Positions 1 to 9,902 are shown, numbered from the stretch's first letter. The stretch: 64,000 nt of DNA from Prosthecobacter fusiformis (GCF_004364345.1 NZ_SOCA01000009.1:124001-188000), one strand, 5' to 3'. A program made the numbers and translations. The notes: generated by a model not told the origin, from the sequence alone.

Positions 1-489
1 CTCGTCGGCATTTCCGATAACGGTTACCGCGTCCGTGGACGTGCCCGCCATGGAGATGTGTCCGGGTGGGTACGCCAGCCAGACCTGCTATCCCCCGATC
101 CCAATCTGGTCCCCAATCTCAAAAAACTTCACCAGCGTCAGATTGAAGTCCAGGCTCTGATTGACGCCAAACAAATCGCCCTCGGTATGACCAGCGAGGA
201 AGTTCATGCCAGCCTGGGCAAGCCCAATCGCAAATCCAGCAAAGTCAGTGCTTCAGGCCGTGAGGAGACTCTCGAATACATTGTTTACGATCGCATTCCC
301 CAATACAACACAGGCTTCGACGGCCTTGGACGGCCTGTGCAGACCGTCGTTTATATCAAGGTGGAAACCGGCAGCATGAGCGTCAACCTCAAGGGCAACG
401 TGGTGGAAAGCATCGAGGAAACCAAGGGTAATCCACTTGGCACTGGAGGTGTCAAAATTGTCCCTGGCCCCATCATCTTCGGCTGGTGA
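1..489 (+). CDS. Secreted-type SH3-like/BamE-like protein, 5' truncated
   Basis: The reading frame is open from the first base of the window, so the N-terminus lies outside. A GTG at 58 could serve as a start, but the sequence before it (ending GDVSGWVRQPDL) reads like the last strands of a bacterial SH3 domain and is probably coding. The middle part (MTSEEVHASLGKPNR) looks like the BamE/SmpA-OmlA fold, where a turn-helix 'G-M-T-x-E-E-V...L-G-x-P' opens a small envelope domain. The C-terminus is Gly/Pro-rich. Function is unknown; an envelope location is inferred from the two domain types. It converges with ruvA, with only six bases between the stops. Confidence 0.6.
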   Translation, partial: LVGISDNGYRVRGRARHGDVSGWVRQPDLLSPDPNLVPNLKKLHQRQIEVQALIDAKQIALGMTSEEVHASLGKPNRKSSKVSASGREETLEYIVYDRIPQYNTGFDGLGRPVQTVVYIKVETGSMSVNLKGNVVESIEETKGNPLGTGGVKIVPGPIIFGW

Positions 490-495
490 TCCGCC

Positions 496-1104
496 TCACT
501 GTAGCGAGCGCAGCGCATCCCGGATCAGTTTATCCGCACGCACAGGTTCGGTAGCAGCTTTCGCCAGTTCATTGACTGTCTTCTGCGCATCGCTCTGCTT
601 ATAACCCAGCGCGATTAATCCCAGTACCGCATCGCTCACTGCTTCCTGGCGCGGGTCATGCGCTCCACGGGCTACCTCCGCTGCCTGCCACGCATCCACC
701 ACGCCCACCTTGTCCTTCAGTTCCAGGACAATGCGCTCCGCCGTTTTTTTCCCCACCCCTTTGATCCGAGCCAGGGCGGCGGTGTCATTGCGGATCACCG
801 CATCTTTAAAGGCAGGCACCGGCATTCCGCTCAAGACAGAAAGCGCCATCTTGGGACCGATCCCGGATACCCGGTCGATCAGCAGGCGGAAAAGATCTCG
901 CTCATCGTTGGTGAAAAAACCAAACAACGTATGCTCCCGCTCCGTCACGTGATGATGTGTCAGCAGCTTCACCTCCCCGCCAGGCTGCGGCAGTTTGTCA
1001 AAAGTCGTCAGCGGGATGTTCGTTGCATAACCCACCCCTCCCACATCCACAATGGCCTGATGAGGATGGGCTTCAGCGAGCTTGCCACGAAGAAATGCGA
1101 TCAT
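496..1104 (-). CDS. ruvA: Holliday junction branch-migration protein RuvA
   Basis: RuvA binds the four-way Holliday junction and loads the RuvB motor during recombination and repair. The 202-residue product starts MIAFLRGKL, as RuvA proteins do, and matches the usual length (about 203). It has the N-terminal OB fold (GVGYATNIP), two helix-hairpin-helix motifs (VSGIGPKMALSVLSG and IKGVGKKTAERIVLELKDK) and a C-terminal three-helix domain (LIALGYKQSDAQ). The frame stays open upstream to 1182, but those 26 extra residues do not look like RuvA, so the ATG at 1104 is preferred. No ruvB or ruvC is adjacent. Confidence 0.95.
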   Translation of the reverse strand: MIAFLRGKLAEAHPHQAIVDVGGVGYATNIPLTTFDKLPQPGGEVKLLTHHHVTEREHTLFGFFTNDERDLFRLLIDRVSGIGPKMALSVLSGMPVPAFKDAVIRNDTAALARIKGVGKKTAERIVLELKDKVGVVDAWQAAEVARGAHDPRQEAVSDAVLGLIALGYKQSDAQKTVNELAKAATEPVRADKLIRDALRSLQ

Positions 1105-1212
1105 CCCGAGATGAAGCCGTGTCGCTCCCCCAGCGCAAGGCCTTTGATGCTGGCACAGAGATGAAACACGTGCTCCATTCACCGCCAGCCCGTTTTCTTC
1201 CGGCAGATCTCC

Positions 1213-1818
1213 ATGAAAAGCCTCCTCTTTGCCGCCCTCGCCTTTACCTCCTCTCTCACGGCCCAGACAGTGGCAGGAAAATTGGAAACTCTGCTGCTGC
1301 TTCCAGAGCCTGCCGTCCTGCGAAACAACTTCTCCTTTAGCCCAGAAGGCGCAGAAAAAACCGTCCTGACACCCGCTAAAGAGCTCACCGATGTGCCCGG
1401 CATCATGGCCTACTCCAGCGAGGAATTTAAACAGCTCGGTCTCAGCGTCGCCACCTTTACGGAGCGGGCCAAAAAAGCAGCCGATATCCGTCTCGCCTCC
1501 TTAAAGCCCCATCTCGTCAAAGATGATGCGGGCAAGGTCCTCTATGCCGTTTATCGCAGTGAGAAACCTCTCATCGCGTCCCTCCTCGTCGCCCCTTCCC
1601 TGCCCCTCATCTTCGAGTCCCTCTTCGGCAGTGAAGTCTGGGTGGCCATCCCGGACCGCCACTCTCTATTCATCTTTCCTGCTAAACCCGAAGCCCTCGA
1701 AGAATTCACCGCCGACCTCGCTGATCGCTTTCACAACGATCCCCGCGCCGCCAGTTCCGAGATCTTTTCCCTCAAAAAGGACACCCCTATTCGGGTCGTC
1801 GGCAGCTTCATGCCATAG
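1213..1818 (+). CDS. Exported protein of unknown function
   Basis: The 201-residue product has a clear N-terminal signal peptide (MKSLLFAALAFTSSLTA) and a predicted cleavage near residue 18. The rest is soluble, with a hydrophobic strand region at about 125-145 and a motif VWVAIPDRHSLFIFP at about 147-161. The general layout recalls DUF1444-type proteins, but I cannot confirm this. It is transcribed away from ruvA across a gap of about 110 bases and has no evident operon partner. It is probably periplasmic. Confidence 0.6.
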   Translation: MKSLLFAALAFTSSLTAQTVAGKLETLLLLPEPAVLRNNFSFSPEGAEKTVLTPAKELTDVPGIMAYSSEEFKQLGLSVATFTERAKKAADIRLASLKPHLVKDDAGKVLYAVYRSEKPLIASLLVAPSLPLIFESLFGSEVWVAIPDRHSLFIFPAKPEALEEFTADLADRFHNDPRAASSEIFSLKKDTPIRVVGSFMP

Positions 1819-1906
1819 CTCAATCTGGCCATTCCAGAGCCAAAGTAGTCTAGAACTCTAGCTTGCCGAAACCCCCTTCAAACATCGGTCAAGCCTCCAC
1901 ACAAAA

Positions 1907-1936
1907 AACGCGGAACCAGTTTCCCGGTTCCGCGTT
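1907..1936 (-). terminator. Rho-independent terminator of the Gfo/Idh/MocA gene
   Basis: A perfect 11-bp stem (aacgcggaacc / ggttccgcgtt) encloses an 8-base loop. On the minus strand it is followed by a run of T. It lies 22 bases beyond the stop of the oxidoreductase gene at 1959, which reads into it. Confidence 0.85.
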
Positions 1937-1958
1937 CTCAAGATTTGGTTAGGCCAGC

Positions 1959-3446
1959 TTAGCTGATTTTAGGCAGCTCGAACTCAGGCACATACTCTTC
2001 CATCGCCATCTTGTTGGCCTCGTCAGCGAACTCACCGGTGAACTTCTCGCTCTTCGGATCGTATTCCAGCCAAGGACCGACGGATGCCTTCTCAGCATTC
2101 ATGTCGATCTTGTTGTCCACGAGGTTCTGCACGAAGTGTTCGAAGGTCTCCTGGGCGGCCTTGCTGTTGCTGAGGCGCTCTTTGATCTGGTCGTTGGACA
2201 TTTCCTTGCCGAGGCGATAGGAGATGTTGGACATGTGAGCCAGGGCTGCCGCATGGTAACCATGGGAAACATGGAGCACATCCTTCGTCAGCTTACCTGC
2301 ACGGCAGGAGTTGATGAAGTTCAGCATGTGGTCGGGACCGTCCTGGAAGTTTTCAAACTTCTCGATGCTCTTGCCGTCATTGTCATAGGCCTTCGCCTCT
2401 GCAATGAAGCCGCCTTCGCAATGAATGACGTTGCCGATACGCGGAGCGGATGTCTTGCCATTGATGCGGTAAACGGGTTCAAAACCTTTCGTCCAGTTCA
2501 TGTCCTTCATCGGAAGGCCACGGTTGTCGAAAAGCAAAGGCGCGCCTTCAGCATAGTCAAAAAATGCCATCTGGTTGTTCGCGGTCTCGCCATCGTCATC
2601 GTAACCCCAGCGGCCGCCGAGGCTCATCACGCGTTTTGGCAGCTCCGTTGGATCACCCAGTGCCCAGCGGGCCACGTCGAGCTGGTGAGGCCCCTGGTTG
2701 CCAATGTCGCCATTGCCGTAAGCCCACTGCCAGTGCCAGTCATAATGGAACTTCTGGCGGTGAAGTGGCAACTCTGCACGAGGAGCAGACCACAGCTTGT
2801 AATCCACAGATTCAGGCGGCGCCACAGCAGCTGGTACCTTACCGATGCTCTGGCGTGCTTTGTAATTGATCCCGCGGCTCAGCACCGTCTTGCCGATCTT
2901 GCCACTTTTCACATATTCCATGGCGGCTGCCCAGCCCAGGTCAGAGCGGCGCTGCATACCATGCTGGACCACCTGGCCTTTTTTCTCCACGATACCAGCA
3001 GCTTCAACAAGCTTGCGGCCTTCCCAGATGTTGTGGCACACAGGCTTCTCCACATACACATGCTTGCCAGCGGCAATGGCCGTCAGGGCGATCAGGGTAT
3101 GGCTGTGGTTCGGTGTAGCGATGGTGATCGCATCAATGTCTGGATCTGCGCAGCACTCGCGGAAGTCTTTATAAGGCTTCACCTTGACGTCTTTCTTGGC
3201 CAGCTCGGCGACCTTCTTGTCCAGGACTTCGCTGTCCACATCACACAGAGCGACGATACGCACTCCTTTGATTTTCAGCAGGCTGTTGATGTGGCCTGAG
3301 CCACGGGACTTGAAGCCGATGACGGCCACGCGGACATCATCGTTCGCACCGATGGTTTTCGCCCAGGTGGGCAAAGTGGCAAGGCCGGCGGCTCCGGCGA
3401 TGGTGCCGCGCACAAAGGTACGGCGACTGGTGTTGACTGGATTCAT
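1959..3446 (-). CDS. Tat-exported Gfo/Idh/MocA family oxidoreductase
   Basis: This is a 495-residue NAD(P)-dependent oxidoreductase-type protein with a twin-arginine signal (SRRTFVRGTIAGAAG, residues 7-21). The Rossmann fold follows (VRVAVIGFKSRGSG, then VALCDVD), along with the family EKP motif (GKHVYVEKPVCHN) and a C-terminal GFO/IDH/MocA alpha/beta domain (WHWQWAYGNGDIGNQGPHQLD). Tat export implies folding with its cofactor in the cytoplasm and action in the periplasm. Many paralogues of this type occur in Verrucomicrobiota and Planctomycetota, where sugar or polysaccharide substrates are suspected. The substrate cannot be told from sequence. It is monocistronic with its own terminator. 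Confidence 0.88.
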   Translation of the reverse strand: MNPVNTSRRTFVRGTIAGAAGLATLPTWAKTIGANDDVRVAVIGFKSRGSGHINSLLKIKGVRIVALCDVDSEVLDKKVAELAKKDVKVKPYKDFRECCADPDIDAITIATPNHSHTLIALTAIAAGKHVYVEKPVCHNIWEGRKLVEAAGIVEKKGQVVQHGMQRRSDLGWAAAMEYVKSGKIGKTVLSRGINYKARQSIGKVPAAVAPPESVDYKLWSAPRAELPLHRQKFHYDWHWQWAYGNGDIGNQGPHQLDVARWALGDPTELPKRVMSLGGRWGYDDDGETANNQMAFFDYAEGAPLLFDNRGLPMKDMNWTKGFEPVYRINGKTSAPRIGNVIHCEGGFIAEAKAYDNDGKSIEKFENFQDGPDHMLNFINSCRAGKLTKDVLHVSHGYHAAALAHMSNISYRLGKEMSNDQIKERLSNSKAAQETFEHFVQNLVDNKIDMNAEKASVGPWLEYDPKSEKFTGEFADEANKMAMEEYVPEFELPKIS

Positions 3447-3626
3447 GACGAAGTTTGGGTTAGGTTACGGACGCGCGGATTCTATCCGCACATCGCGGTA
3501 AATCGTAGCTTACTCAATACGGCAGAAACCTGCCAACCTTTCTTCTGACGTGATGCCCGAATCGGATACTTTTATGCCGGGATAGTCCAAACCCCGGTCA
3601 CAAAGCTCTGCCTAACCAAAAGCGTG

Positions 3627-4703
3627 TCAATCATTGAAGAAGTGGCGGCCAGTCGCGCCTGCTTCCGTCTTGTTGTCCACTTCCCAGTACACATCTTCGA
3701 AAATCGACTCTGGCTCCGGATAAGCACTCGCTTTCGCAAACTCGGCCGATGCCTCAGCTTCTGCCTGGGCTTCGCGGTCGATCTTCTTCAGCTCATCCTC
3801 CGTCGCCACACCTTCTTCCAGCAGATTGCGCTTCCACACCTGGATCGGGTCATGTTGCTTCTGGTAACGTTCCACTTCTTCCTTCGTGCGATACTTCATC
3901 TTGTTCGCATCCGCGACCGAGTGACCTTCCCAGCGATAGGTTGCGATTTCCAGCATCGTCGGCTTACTCTCATTGTGAGCACGGTCAATCGCCACCTGCA
4001 CGCGAGCGCGCACGTCATAGAGATCTTCACCCACAAACGAATCCCAGGCCATGCCGTATCCTTCAGCACGCTTCGCCAAATTTTCATTGTAAGCCGAAGA
4101 ACGCTCCTGGCTGGTGCCCATGGAGTAACCGTTGTTTTCGATCACATAAATGACCGGCAGATCCCAGAGAGCGGCCAAGTTCAGTGATTCATGAAACGCA
4201 CCTTGGTTCACCGCACCATCACCTAAAAAGCAAAGCGCCGCTCCTTTGAGGCCGCGATATTTCAAACCATAGGCCAGGCCAAGACCCAGCGGAGTCTGGC
4301 CAGCCACAATGCCGTGACCACCCCAGTAATTTTTATCCGGCGCAAAGTAATGCATCGATCCACCCTTGCCCCTCGAGCAGCCAGTCACTTTTCCAAAAAG
4401 TTCCGCCATGCACTCATTCATGGACATGCCCACTCCCAGCGCGTGCGCGTGGTCGCGATAAGCGGTGATGACATGATCGTTTTCACCCATCAAGGAAACG
4501 CAGCCGATCGCCACAGATTCCTGGCCGATGTAAAGATGAAGGAAACCACCCATGCGACCCGCCTGATAATGCTGCAATGAAACCTGCTCAAAGCGACGCA
4601 CCCGCACCATCTTCCGGTATAGTTCAATCTTGTCCGCAGCGGTCAGTTTCGCATTAATCGGAGCATCAGCGGATTTGGCAGAAGGAGCAGTCTGGGTGGC
4701 CAT
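3627..4703 (-). CDS. pdhA: Pyruvate dehydrogenase E1 component, alpha subunit
   Basis: The 358-residue protein is the thiamine-diphosphate E1 alpha subunit that decarboxylates pyruvate in the PDH complex. The ThDP/Mg motif is visible as GDGAVNQGAFHESLN followed by IENNGYSMGT, and the RFEQVSLQHYQAGRMGGF N-terminus is typical of E1 alpha. The phosphorylation-loop region (YRWEGHSVADANKMKYR) matches the family. The first 20 residues are Ala/Ser/Thr-rich and probably disordered. The E1 beta, E2 and E3 genes are not in the window. A branched-chain or acetoin dehydrogenase E1 alpha is a less likely alternative. Confidence 0.9.
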   Translation of the reverse strand: MATQTAPSAKSADAPINAKLTAADKIELYRKMVRVRRFEQVSLQHYQAGRMGGFLHLYIGQESVAIGCVSLMGENDHVITAYRDHAHALGVGMSMNECMAELFGKVTGCSRGKGGSMHYFAPDKNYWGGHGIVAGQTPLGLGLAYGLKYRGLKGAALCFLGDGAVNQGAFHESLNLAALWDLPVIYVIENNGYSMGTSQERSSAYNENLAKRAEGYGMAWDSFVGEDLYDVRARVQVAIDRAHNESKPTMLEIATYRWEGHSVADANKMKYRTKEEVERYQKQHDPIQVWKRNLLEEGVATEDELKKIDREAQAEAEASAEFAKASAYPEPESIFEDVYWEVDNKTEAGATGRHFFND

Positions 4704-5030
4704 AGTTGAGGGAAAGAGATACTAGCCGGATGAGGAGGGGAAGCAAGTCAGGAGTCCATGCTGTAAAGTAAACACGGATTAGACAGTCCATCCCCTTTGG
4801 ATAGCATGGATGATGCCTGCTTTCTGGAAGCCTCAAGACTGTTTCCTGCATCTCAAGGATGTGGAGAATATCCCCTCCATACTTTCGGCATAAAGTGCCG
4901 GAATGATCAACATAGTCCCCGGATCATTCATTCGACATCCTTGTGGTGCCCGCCTCGCTGCTTGTGCGTTTTCTTAAACGACCCACATTTCTGGCCAGAT
5001 CCTCTAAACCCGGGATAAACTCATTCATCC
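4704..5030. other. Intergenic region, divergent promoters presumed
   Basis: About 330 bases separate pdhA (minus) from a membrane-protein gene (plus). I see no convincing ORF, RNA gene or strong hairpin. It presumably holds the pdhA promoter and the promoter of the rightward gene. Confidence 0.5.
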
Positions 5031-5387
5031 ATGCTCACACAGGACCTCCAAAATCCAGCCGAGAGATCGATGATCATCTCCGTTCGTCTGTGGTTCTTTT
5101 GGCCACTGGCCTGTATACTCTTCGCCGCCGCTTCATACCCTTTCGGCTCCTATATCCGCGTCGCCAACAGTTGGGCTCAGTGGATCTATTTCATCATGCT
5201 CGCGGCTTTCGCCATCATACCCCTTAAATTTTTCTGCCTCGCCGCACGCTCTTCTTGGCTAGCCCTGAAGGATCGAAAGCACCGACATCAGGGTGTCATT
5301 TCGATCATCATGCTGGGCCTCGCAGCCCTGATCATCTTCCCGCTGGGCTTAGTCATAGCAAATCTGGGCGTCATGGCCGGCTCCTGA
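5031..5387 (+). CDS. Small integral membrane protein of unknown function
   Basis: The 118-residue protein has about three hydrophobic segments (roughly residues 20-38, 48-68 and 88-112) separated by a short basic loop (KDRKHRHQG). No family was recognised. An internal ATG at 5070 (MIISVRLW) could be the true start, because the 13 residues before it are polar and weakly supported. It precedes mnmG by about 90 bases and may share a transcript with it. Confidence 0.55.
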   Translation: MLTQDLQNPAERSMIISVRLWFFWPLACILFAAASYPFGSYIRVANSWAQWIYFIMLAAFAIIPLKFFCLAARSSWLALKDRKHRHQGVISIIMLGLAALIIFPLGLVIANLGVMAGS

Positions 5388-5477
5388 TCCCTCCCATTTG
5401 TTCCACATGGAACAATTTATCCGGATGTGCTAAGGTGAATGCCGGGTTTAAAACCGACCTATTTCCCTTTCCTGACC

Positions 5478-7340
5478 ATGTCCACCAGCCTCTATACCTA
5501 CCCGAAACACTACGATGTTATCGTCTGCGGAGCAGGCCATGCGGGGGTAGAGGCAGCGATGGCGGCTGCGCGGCTCGGATGTCAGACAGCCATCCTCACT
5601 CAGAATCTGGACACCATCTCCCAGATGTCCTGCAATCCCGCTATCGGTGGCCTCGCCAAAGGTCACGTCGTGCGGGAGATTGATGCGCTCGGCGGCGTTA
5701 TGGGCCTGAATACGGACGCGACAGGTATCCAGTTCCGCATGCTGAACGCCAAAAAGGGACCCTCTGTCCAGAGCCCCCGAGCCCAATGCGACAAGAAGGC
5801 CTACCAGTTTCGCATGAAGTGGCTGATCGAAAACCAGCCAAACCTGGATATGCACCAGGGCAATGCAGCCGAAATCTTGGTCGAAAATGACGTCGTCATC
5901 GGCATCCGCACCAGCCTCGGGATGATCTATCGCGCCTCCGCCGTCATCATTTCCTCCGGCACATTCATGCGCGGACTCCTCCATGTCGGCCTCCAAAACC
6001 AAGCCGGTGGCCGCATGGGAGACAGCATCTCCACTCTCTCGGATAGCCTCCTACACCTCGGCTTCGAAGTGAAGCGTTTCAAGACCGGCACCCCTTGCCG
6101 GATCAACAGTCGCAGCATCGATTTCACCCAGTGTGAACTCCAGCCCGGCGACACTCCCCCACCCCATTTCAGCTATCTTTCCGGGGTGCAAGACCAAGAT
6201 CCTGACCTCTTTACCCTCAACCACTGGGGTCCAAAAATGTTCCACGTGGAACAAACCCCTTGCTGGATCACCTACACCAACCCCCAAACACACGACATTA
6301 TCCGGGCTAATCTGGACAAGTCACCCATGTATTGCGGTCGGATTGAGGGGGTCGGCCCACGTTACTGTCCGTCCATTGAGGACAAGGTAGTGCGCTTTTC
6401 AGAGAAGGAACGTCACCAGGTTTTCTTGGAACCCGAGGGTCGCCATACCCGCGAATTCTATATCAACGGGGTATCCACCTCCCTGCCATACGAGGTCCAA
6501 CTCCAGTTCATCCGCTCCATAGTTGGGCTCGAAAAGGCCGAAATCATCCGTCCAGGGTACGCTGTGGAGTACGATTATTGCCCCCCAACCCAGCTCTCCT
6601 CAACCCTGGAAACCAAGCGAGTCGGCGGTCTATACTTTGCCGGACAGATCAACGGGACCTCCGGATATGAGGAAGCAGCCGGTCAAGGTCTCCTCGCCGG
6701 GGCCAATGCTGCCCTCAAAATCCAGGGTAAACCACCCCTCATCCTCGGCCGTAGTGAGGCTTATCTCGGCGTGCTGGTGGATGATCTCGTCACCAAAGGC
6801 ACCACCGAACCCTATCGCCTCTTCACTTCCCGCGCTGAATACCGCCTCCTTCTCCGTCAGGATAATTGCGACCTCCGCCTCACTCCCCGCGCCGCAGCGC
6901 TGGGTTTGGTCGATGATTTCCGTCGCACTCATACCGAGCAGAAGGCCGCCAAACTCGCCGAGGCGAACCACTTCGCACAAACCACCAGTCACAGCAGCAT
7001 GCGCCTTCATGCCTGGATTCGTCGGACTGAAAACGATCATACTTTCCTGCCCCAGGATATCCGCTCCCAGTTTTCCGATGAAATCTGGCAACTCCTGGAG
7101 AACGACCTCAAGTATGAAGGCTACGTCCAGCGCCAAGAACTCATGGTCGAAAAGACCTCACGCATGGATGAAAAGGAGATTCCTGCCAATTTCGATTACT
7201 CCAAAATTCACGGTATGAAGACCGAGGCCCACATGCGCCTCTCCCAAATTCGCCCCACCACCCTCGGCCAAGCAACCCGCATCCAAGGCGTCACCCCTGC
7301 TGATATCGCGCTCCTCGCTGTCATGCTAAGAAAGGGATGA
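5478..7340 (+). CDS. mnmG: tRNA uridine-5-carboxymethylaminomethyl synthesis enzyme MnmG (GidA)
   Basis: With MnmE, MnmG installs the carboxymethylaminomethyl group on wobble uridine 34 of several tRNAs, using FAD and a folate donor. The protein is about 620 residues (family about 630). It has the N-terminal dinucleotide motif [22 protein letters not shown], the family signatures [21 protein letters not shown] and [11 protein letters not shown], and a C-terminal helical domain with [19 protein letters not shown]. The ATG at 5478 ([13 protein letters not shown]) is preferred over an ATG at 5439 because it places the FAD motif at the usual distance from the start. No good Shine-Dalgarno site is visible at either. 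Confidence 0.95.
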   Translation: MSTSLYTYPKHYDVIVCGAGHAGVEAAMAAARLGCQTAILTQNLDTISQMSCNPAIGGLAKGHVVREIDALGGVMGLNTDATGIQFRMLNAKKGPSVQSPRAQCDKKAYQFRMKWLIENQPNLDMHQGNAAEILVENDVVIGIRTSLGMIYRASAVIISSGTFMRGLLHVGLQNQAGGRMGDSISTLSDSLLHLGFEVKRFKTGTPCRINSRSIDFTQCELQPGDTPPPHFSYLSGVQDQDPDLFTLNHWGPKMFHVEQTPCWITYTNPQTHDIIRANLDKSPMYCGRIEGVGPRYCPSIEDKVVRFSEKERHQVFLEPEGRHTREFYINGVSTSLPYEVQLQFIRSIVGLEKAEIIRPGYAVEYDYCPPTQLSSTLETKRVGGLYFAGQINGTSGYEEAAGQGLLAGANAALKIQGKPPLILGRSEAYLGVLVDDLVTKGTTEPYRLFTSRAEYRLLLRQDNCDLRLTPRAAALGLVDDFRRTHTEQKAAKLAEANHFAQTTSHSSMRLHAWIRRTENDHTFLPQDIRSQFSDEIWQLLENDLKYEGYVQRQELMVEKTSRMDEKEIPANFDYSKIHGMKTEAHMRLSQIRPTTLGQATRIQGVTPADIALLAVMLRKG

Positions 7341-7346
7341 GTTTCG

Positions 7347-7817
7347 ATGCTGCTTTTGCTCCAATGCATGGGCATTGCCCTGCTCATCTATCTCCTCCTT
7401 CATTATCTCTCCCAATGGGCGGTATCCGTCTGGGCAACCAAAGTAGCTGCTAAAGCTTTAGCCAAGCCTCATCGCCCCTCTACCCTTCTACCTGAAAGCC
7501 TCTGCACCATTCACATCACTGAGGATGAATTCAGCTTCTTTCATCCCGATGGCACCCAACAAAGCCTGAAGTGGTCTGATCTCCAGAAAATGGAAATCAT
7601 CACCACCAGTGATGGACCACTGCTCCCAGATCGCTTTTGGGTGCTGCATGGTTTACAGGAACCCATCATCATTCCTCAAGGAGCTCAAGGCGACGTCACT
7701 TTGCTCGAGAGACTGCAGAAGCTTCCTGGCTTTAAAAACGATGTTTTTATCGAGGCTCAGGGCAGCACTTCATATGGCCACTTCACTTGCTGGAACAAGT
7801 CACCCGCCGAGCCATAA
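7347..7817 (+). CDS. Membrane-anchored protein of unknown function
   Basis: The 156-residue protein has one N-terminal transmembrane segment (residues 2-22) and a soluble domain with beta character (IHITEDEFSFFHPDGTQQSLKWSDLQKMEIITT), which resembles small PH-like or YcxB-like membrane-proximal domains. The gene begins six bases after the mnmG stop, so the two are probably co-transcribed. No functional residues were recognised. Confidence 0.6.
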   Translation: MLLLLQCMGIALLIYLLLHYLSQWAVSVWATKVAAKALAKPHRPSTLLPESLCTIHITEDEFSFFHPDGTQQSLKWSDLQKMEIITTSDGPLLPDRFWVLHGLQEPIIIPQGAQGDVTLLERLQKLPGFKNDVFIEAQGSTSYGHFTCWNKSPAEP

Positions 7818-7855
7818 GCAGTGCAATTCTTGTCCATGACAAGAACTCCTCAAAC

Positions 7856-8338
7856 TCATCCCAAGTGGATACCTCTCCGGGTTCTTCTTCCTCCACCAAA
7901 GACTAGCAGCCTGGCACCAAACAATAACCCCAGCCCGCCTCCGCCCATCATCAGCCAGGGAAGTTTGCCCGTTTTTCGCTCCAGGCAGGCTTCATGCGGA
8001 TTTGCAGGATCATAGTAAACAGGGACTTCTTTTCCTACCGGCCGTGCATTGACGATCACCGCCGCATCCGACCTGTTGCTTGAACTCCCGTCCATAAAGC
8101 CGATCTGGTCACCCTTATATGTTTGGCCGTCCACCTCATACTCATAAGTCACCCGTGCCTCATACATTCTCGTCGTAGCACCGGCTCTTGTCCTTGCCTC
8201 CGCCACTTCAGAATGCAGCACCTTACCGGCGGCAACAGGCCAGGACTCACTCGTCTTCATCTTCGAGTAATAGCCCCAGCCCAGCCAGATAAAATAACCC
8301 GAAACAAGGAGAGGAATGAATTTGGTGATTGCGCGCAT
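7856..8338 (-). CDS. DUF3592 membrane protein
   Basis: The product has an N-terminal transmembrane segment (ITKFIPLLVSGYFIWLGWG), an extracytoplasmic beta domain with the DUF3592 features W-P-x-x-x-G-x-V, YEYEVDGQTYKGDQI and VPVYYDPANPHEACLE, and a second transmembrane segment near the C-terminus (WLMMGGGGLGLLFGARLLVFG). The frame extends upstream to 8395, but MRAITKF at 8338 gives a clean signal anchor and is preferred. The role of DUF3592 proteins is not known. Confidence 0.75.
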   Translation of the reverse strand: MRAITKFIPLLVSGYFIWLGWGYYSKMKTSESWPVAAGKVLHSEVAEARTRAGATTRMYEARVTYEYEVDGQTYKGDQIGFMDGSSSNRSDAAVIVNARPVGKEVPVYYDPANPHEACLERKTGKLPWLMMGGGGLGLLFGARLLVFGGGRRTRRGIHLG

Positions 8339-8423
8339 GATGGCGATTGATGGCATCGAATAGTGTGATTGACCAAATCCTCCTGTATGTGACACACTTT
8401 TCTACCTGCCCTTTTTAGCTCGT

Positions 8424-9179
8424 ATGACTCCTCGCCTTTATCGTTTCCTGGGCAGCCTCGGCTTCCTTATCGCCCCTGCCCTGCTCGCCACAGACATCCA
8501 AGAATACGACGGAGCCCTCTACCACCTGTACCGCGTTCCAGTCGCTGAACACACCAAGCTGGACCTGCGATGGACCGATCCCACAGGCCAACCCCTTTCT
8601 GATTTCGGGGGCCTTCAGCAGCAGCTCGCCAGTGAGGGTAAAAAGATCCTCTTCGCCACCAATGCAGGCATCTACGAGCGTGGCCCCCGACCATGCGGCC
8701 TAACAATAAGTGCTTCAAAAGAACAAGTGTCTTTAAATCTTGCCGACGGCGCCGGAAATTTCTATCTCAAACCCAATGGCGTCTTTTATCTCGATGACGT
8801 TGCAGGCCCCGGCATCGTCACCAGCCCCGAATACCCGGCCCTGAATGTGCGCCCGCGCATCGCCACTCAATCCGGCCCCATCCTCCTTCGCAAGGGTGTC
8901 ATTCACCCCGCCTTCCAGCCCGATTCTGTTAATAAAAGACAGCGCAGCGCCGTGGGCATCGTCGCTGCCACTAAGGAGATCGTCTTCGTCATGAGCGACC
9001 GTGAAGACCGCGCCAAAGGCCGCGTGACCTTCCACCAGCTCTCCCGCTTCCTTCTCCACCTCGGCTGCCAGGATGCACTTTATCTCGATGGAGAAATCTC
9101 CCAGATGATCACCGCCCCCGCTCCCGGCACAAAGTTCAGCCCCAATACCTTTGCAGCCATGTTCGTCATCACGGACTAA
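8424..9179 (+). CDS. Exported phosphodiester glycosidase-type protein (NAGPA/DUF2233 fold)
   Basis: The 251-residue protein carries a signal peptide (ending LLATD, about residue 22). The NAGPA/phosphodiester glycosidase core is recognised by ATNAGIYERGPRPCGLTIS, the GNFYLKPNGVFYLDD segment, RIATQSGPILL, and the C-terminal DALYLDGEISQM. The family removes GlcNAc or similar caps from phosphodiesters and is linked to capsule or polysaccharide metabolism; the substrate here is unknown. It is likely periplasmic and stands alone. Confidence 0.8.
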   Translation: MTPRLYRFLGSLGFLIAPALLATDIQEYDGALYHLYRVPVAEHTKLDLRWTDPTGQPLSDFGGLQQQLASEGKKILFATNAGIYERGPRPCGLTISASKEQVSLNLADGAGNFYLKPNGVFYLDDVAGPGIVTSPEYPALNVRPRIATQSGPILLRKGVIHPAFQPDSVNKRQRSAVGIVAATKEIVFVMSDREDRAKGRVTFHQLSRFLLHLGCQDALYLDGEISQMITAPAPGTKFSPNTFAAMFVITD

Positions 9180-9210
9180 CAAAGAGTATCACAAAAAAGC
9201 ATCTGCCCGA

Positions 9211-9902
9211 TCAGCCCAGGTCACCTGGGTCCACACCCATCTCCCGCAGCTTCGCTGCCAGTAGATCAGCCCGCTCCTGCCCCGTAAATAGCATCTTCCC
9301 TTCCCGGTCGCACCAGCGCAACCATTGATGCGTCACTCCTTCGAACTCGCCTTCCCAGAGCATCAGGCCCAGGCCCAATTCACCAAACGTCATCTGCTGC
9401 TGGGGCCGGTAAACGCTCCGCTCCAGCGCAAACACGCTCTGGCTTTTTTCCGAGAGATAGTGGATGGGATCAAACACTGCATACCACGTCACTCCCATGT
9501 GCTGGTAATTGCGCAGCTTTGCATCCAGTTCACTCCCTTGGTGTTTGAAACAATCTCAATCACCACATCCGGGACCTTGCCATCAAACATCCAGCTAAAG
9601 TAAGCGCGATGTTCTTTGTTCATCAGGTCCTGCAGGGGTTCCACATGGGTAGTCACCAGCACATCCGGCACAATGGCAGGCCGGTTCAGTGCTACATATA
9701 CCCCCACATTCGCCATGGCTACAAATGGGAATCCCGGATGCCAGGAGGCATGAATGGATTCCGTGAGAAGCCGCATCTGTTTCTCAGAGAATCGATTAGC
9801 CAGCGGAACATCGTCCTCAGTGATCAGGTTGGAGACATCTGGACGCGGGATTTCCTCCTCCAAATCGCCTCCTGTATGGGTGCTCGTGCTGCCATCCATC
9901 AT
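9211..9902 (-). pseudogene. Uma2-family (PD-(D/E)XK-like) nuclease, frameshifted
   Basis: Two overlapping minus-strand reading frames together make one Uma2/DUF820 protein. The upstream frame (start 9902) gives the N-terminal half through KVPDVVIEIVSNTKG and stops at 9489. The downstream frame continues with SELDAKLRNYQHMG and then WYAVFDP, the exact continuation expected for the family. The break falls at the GGG run of the minus strand (plus positions 9535-9537), consistent with loss of one base. It is either a recent pseudogene or a sequencing error. Uma2 proteins are common paralogues, often associated with mobile genes; the native role is not established. Confidence 0.8.

Noticed and set aside
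2136-3299. A 387-codon plus-strand frame across the Gfo/Idh/MocA gene
   Set aside because: Antisense to a Tat-exported oxidoreductase with full family motifs and its own terminator.
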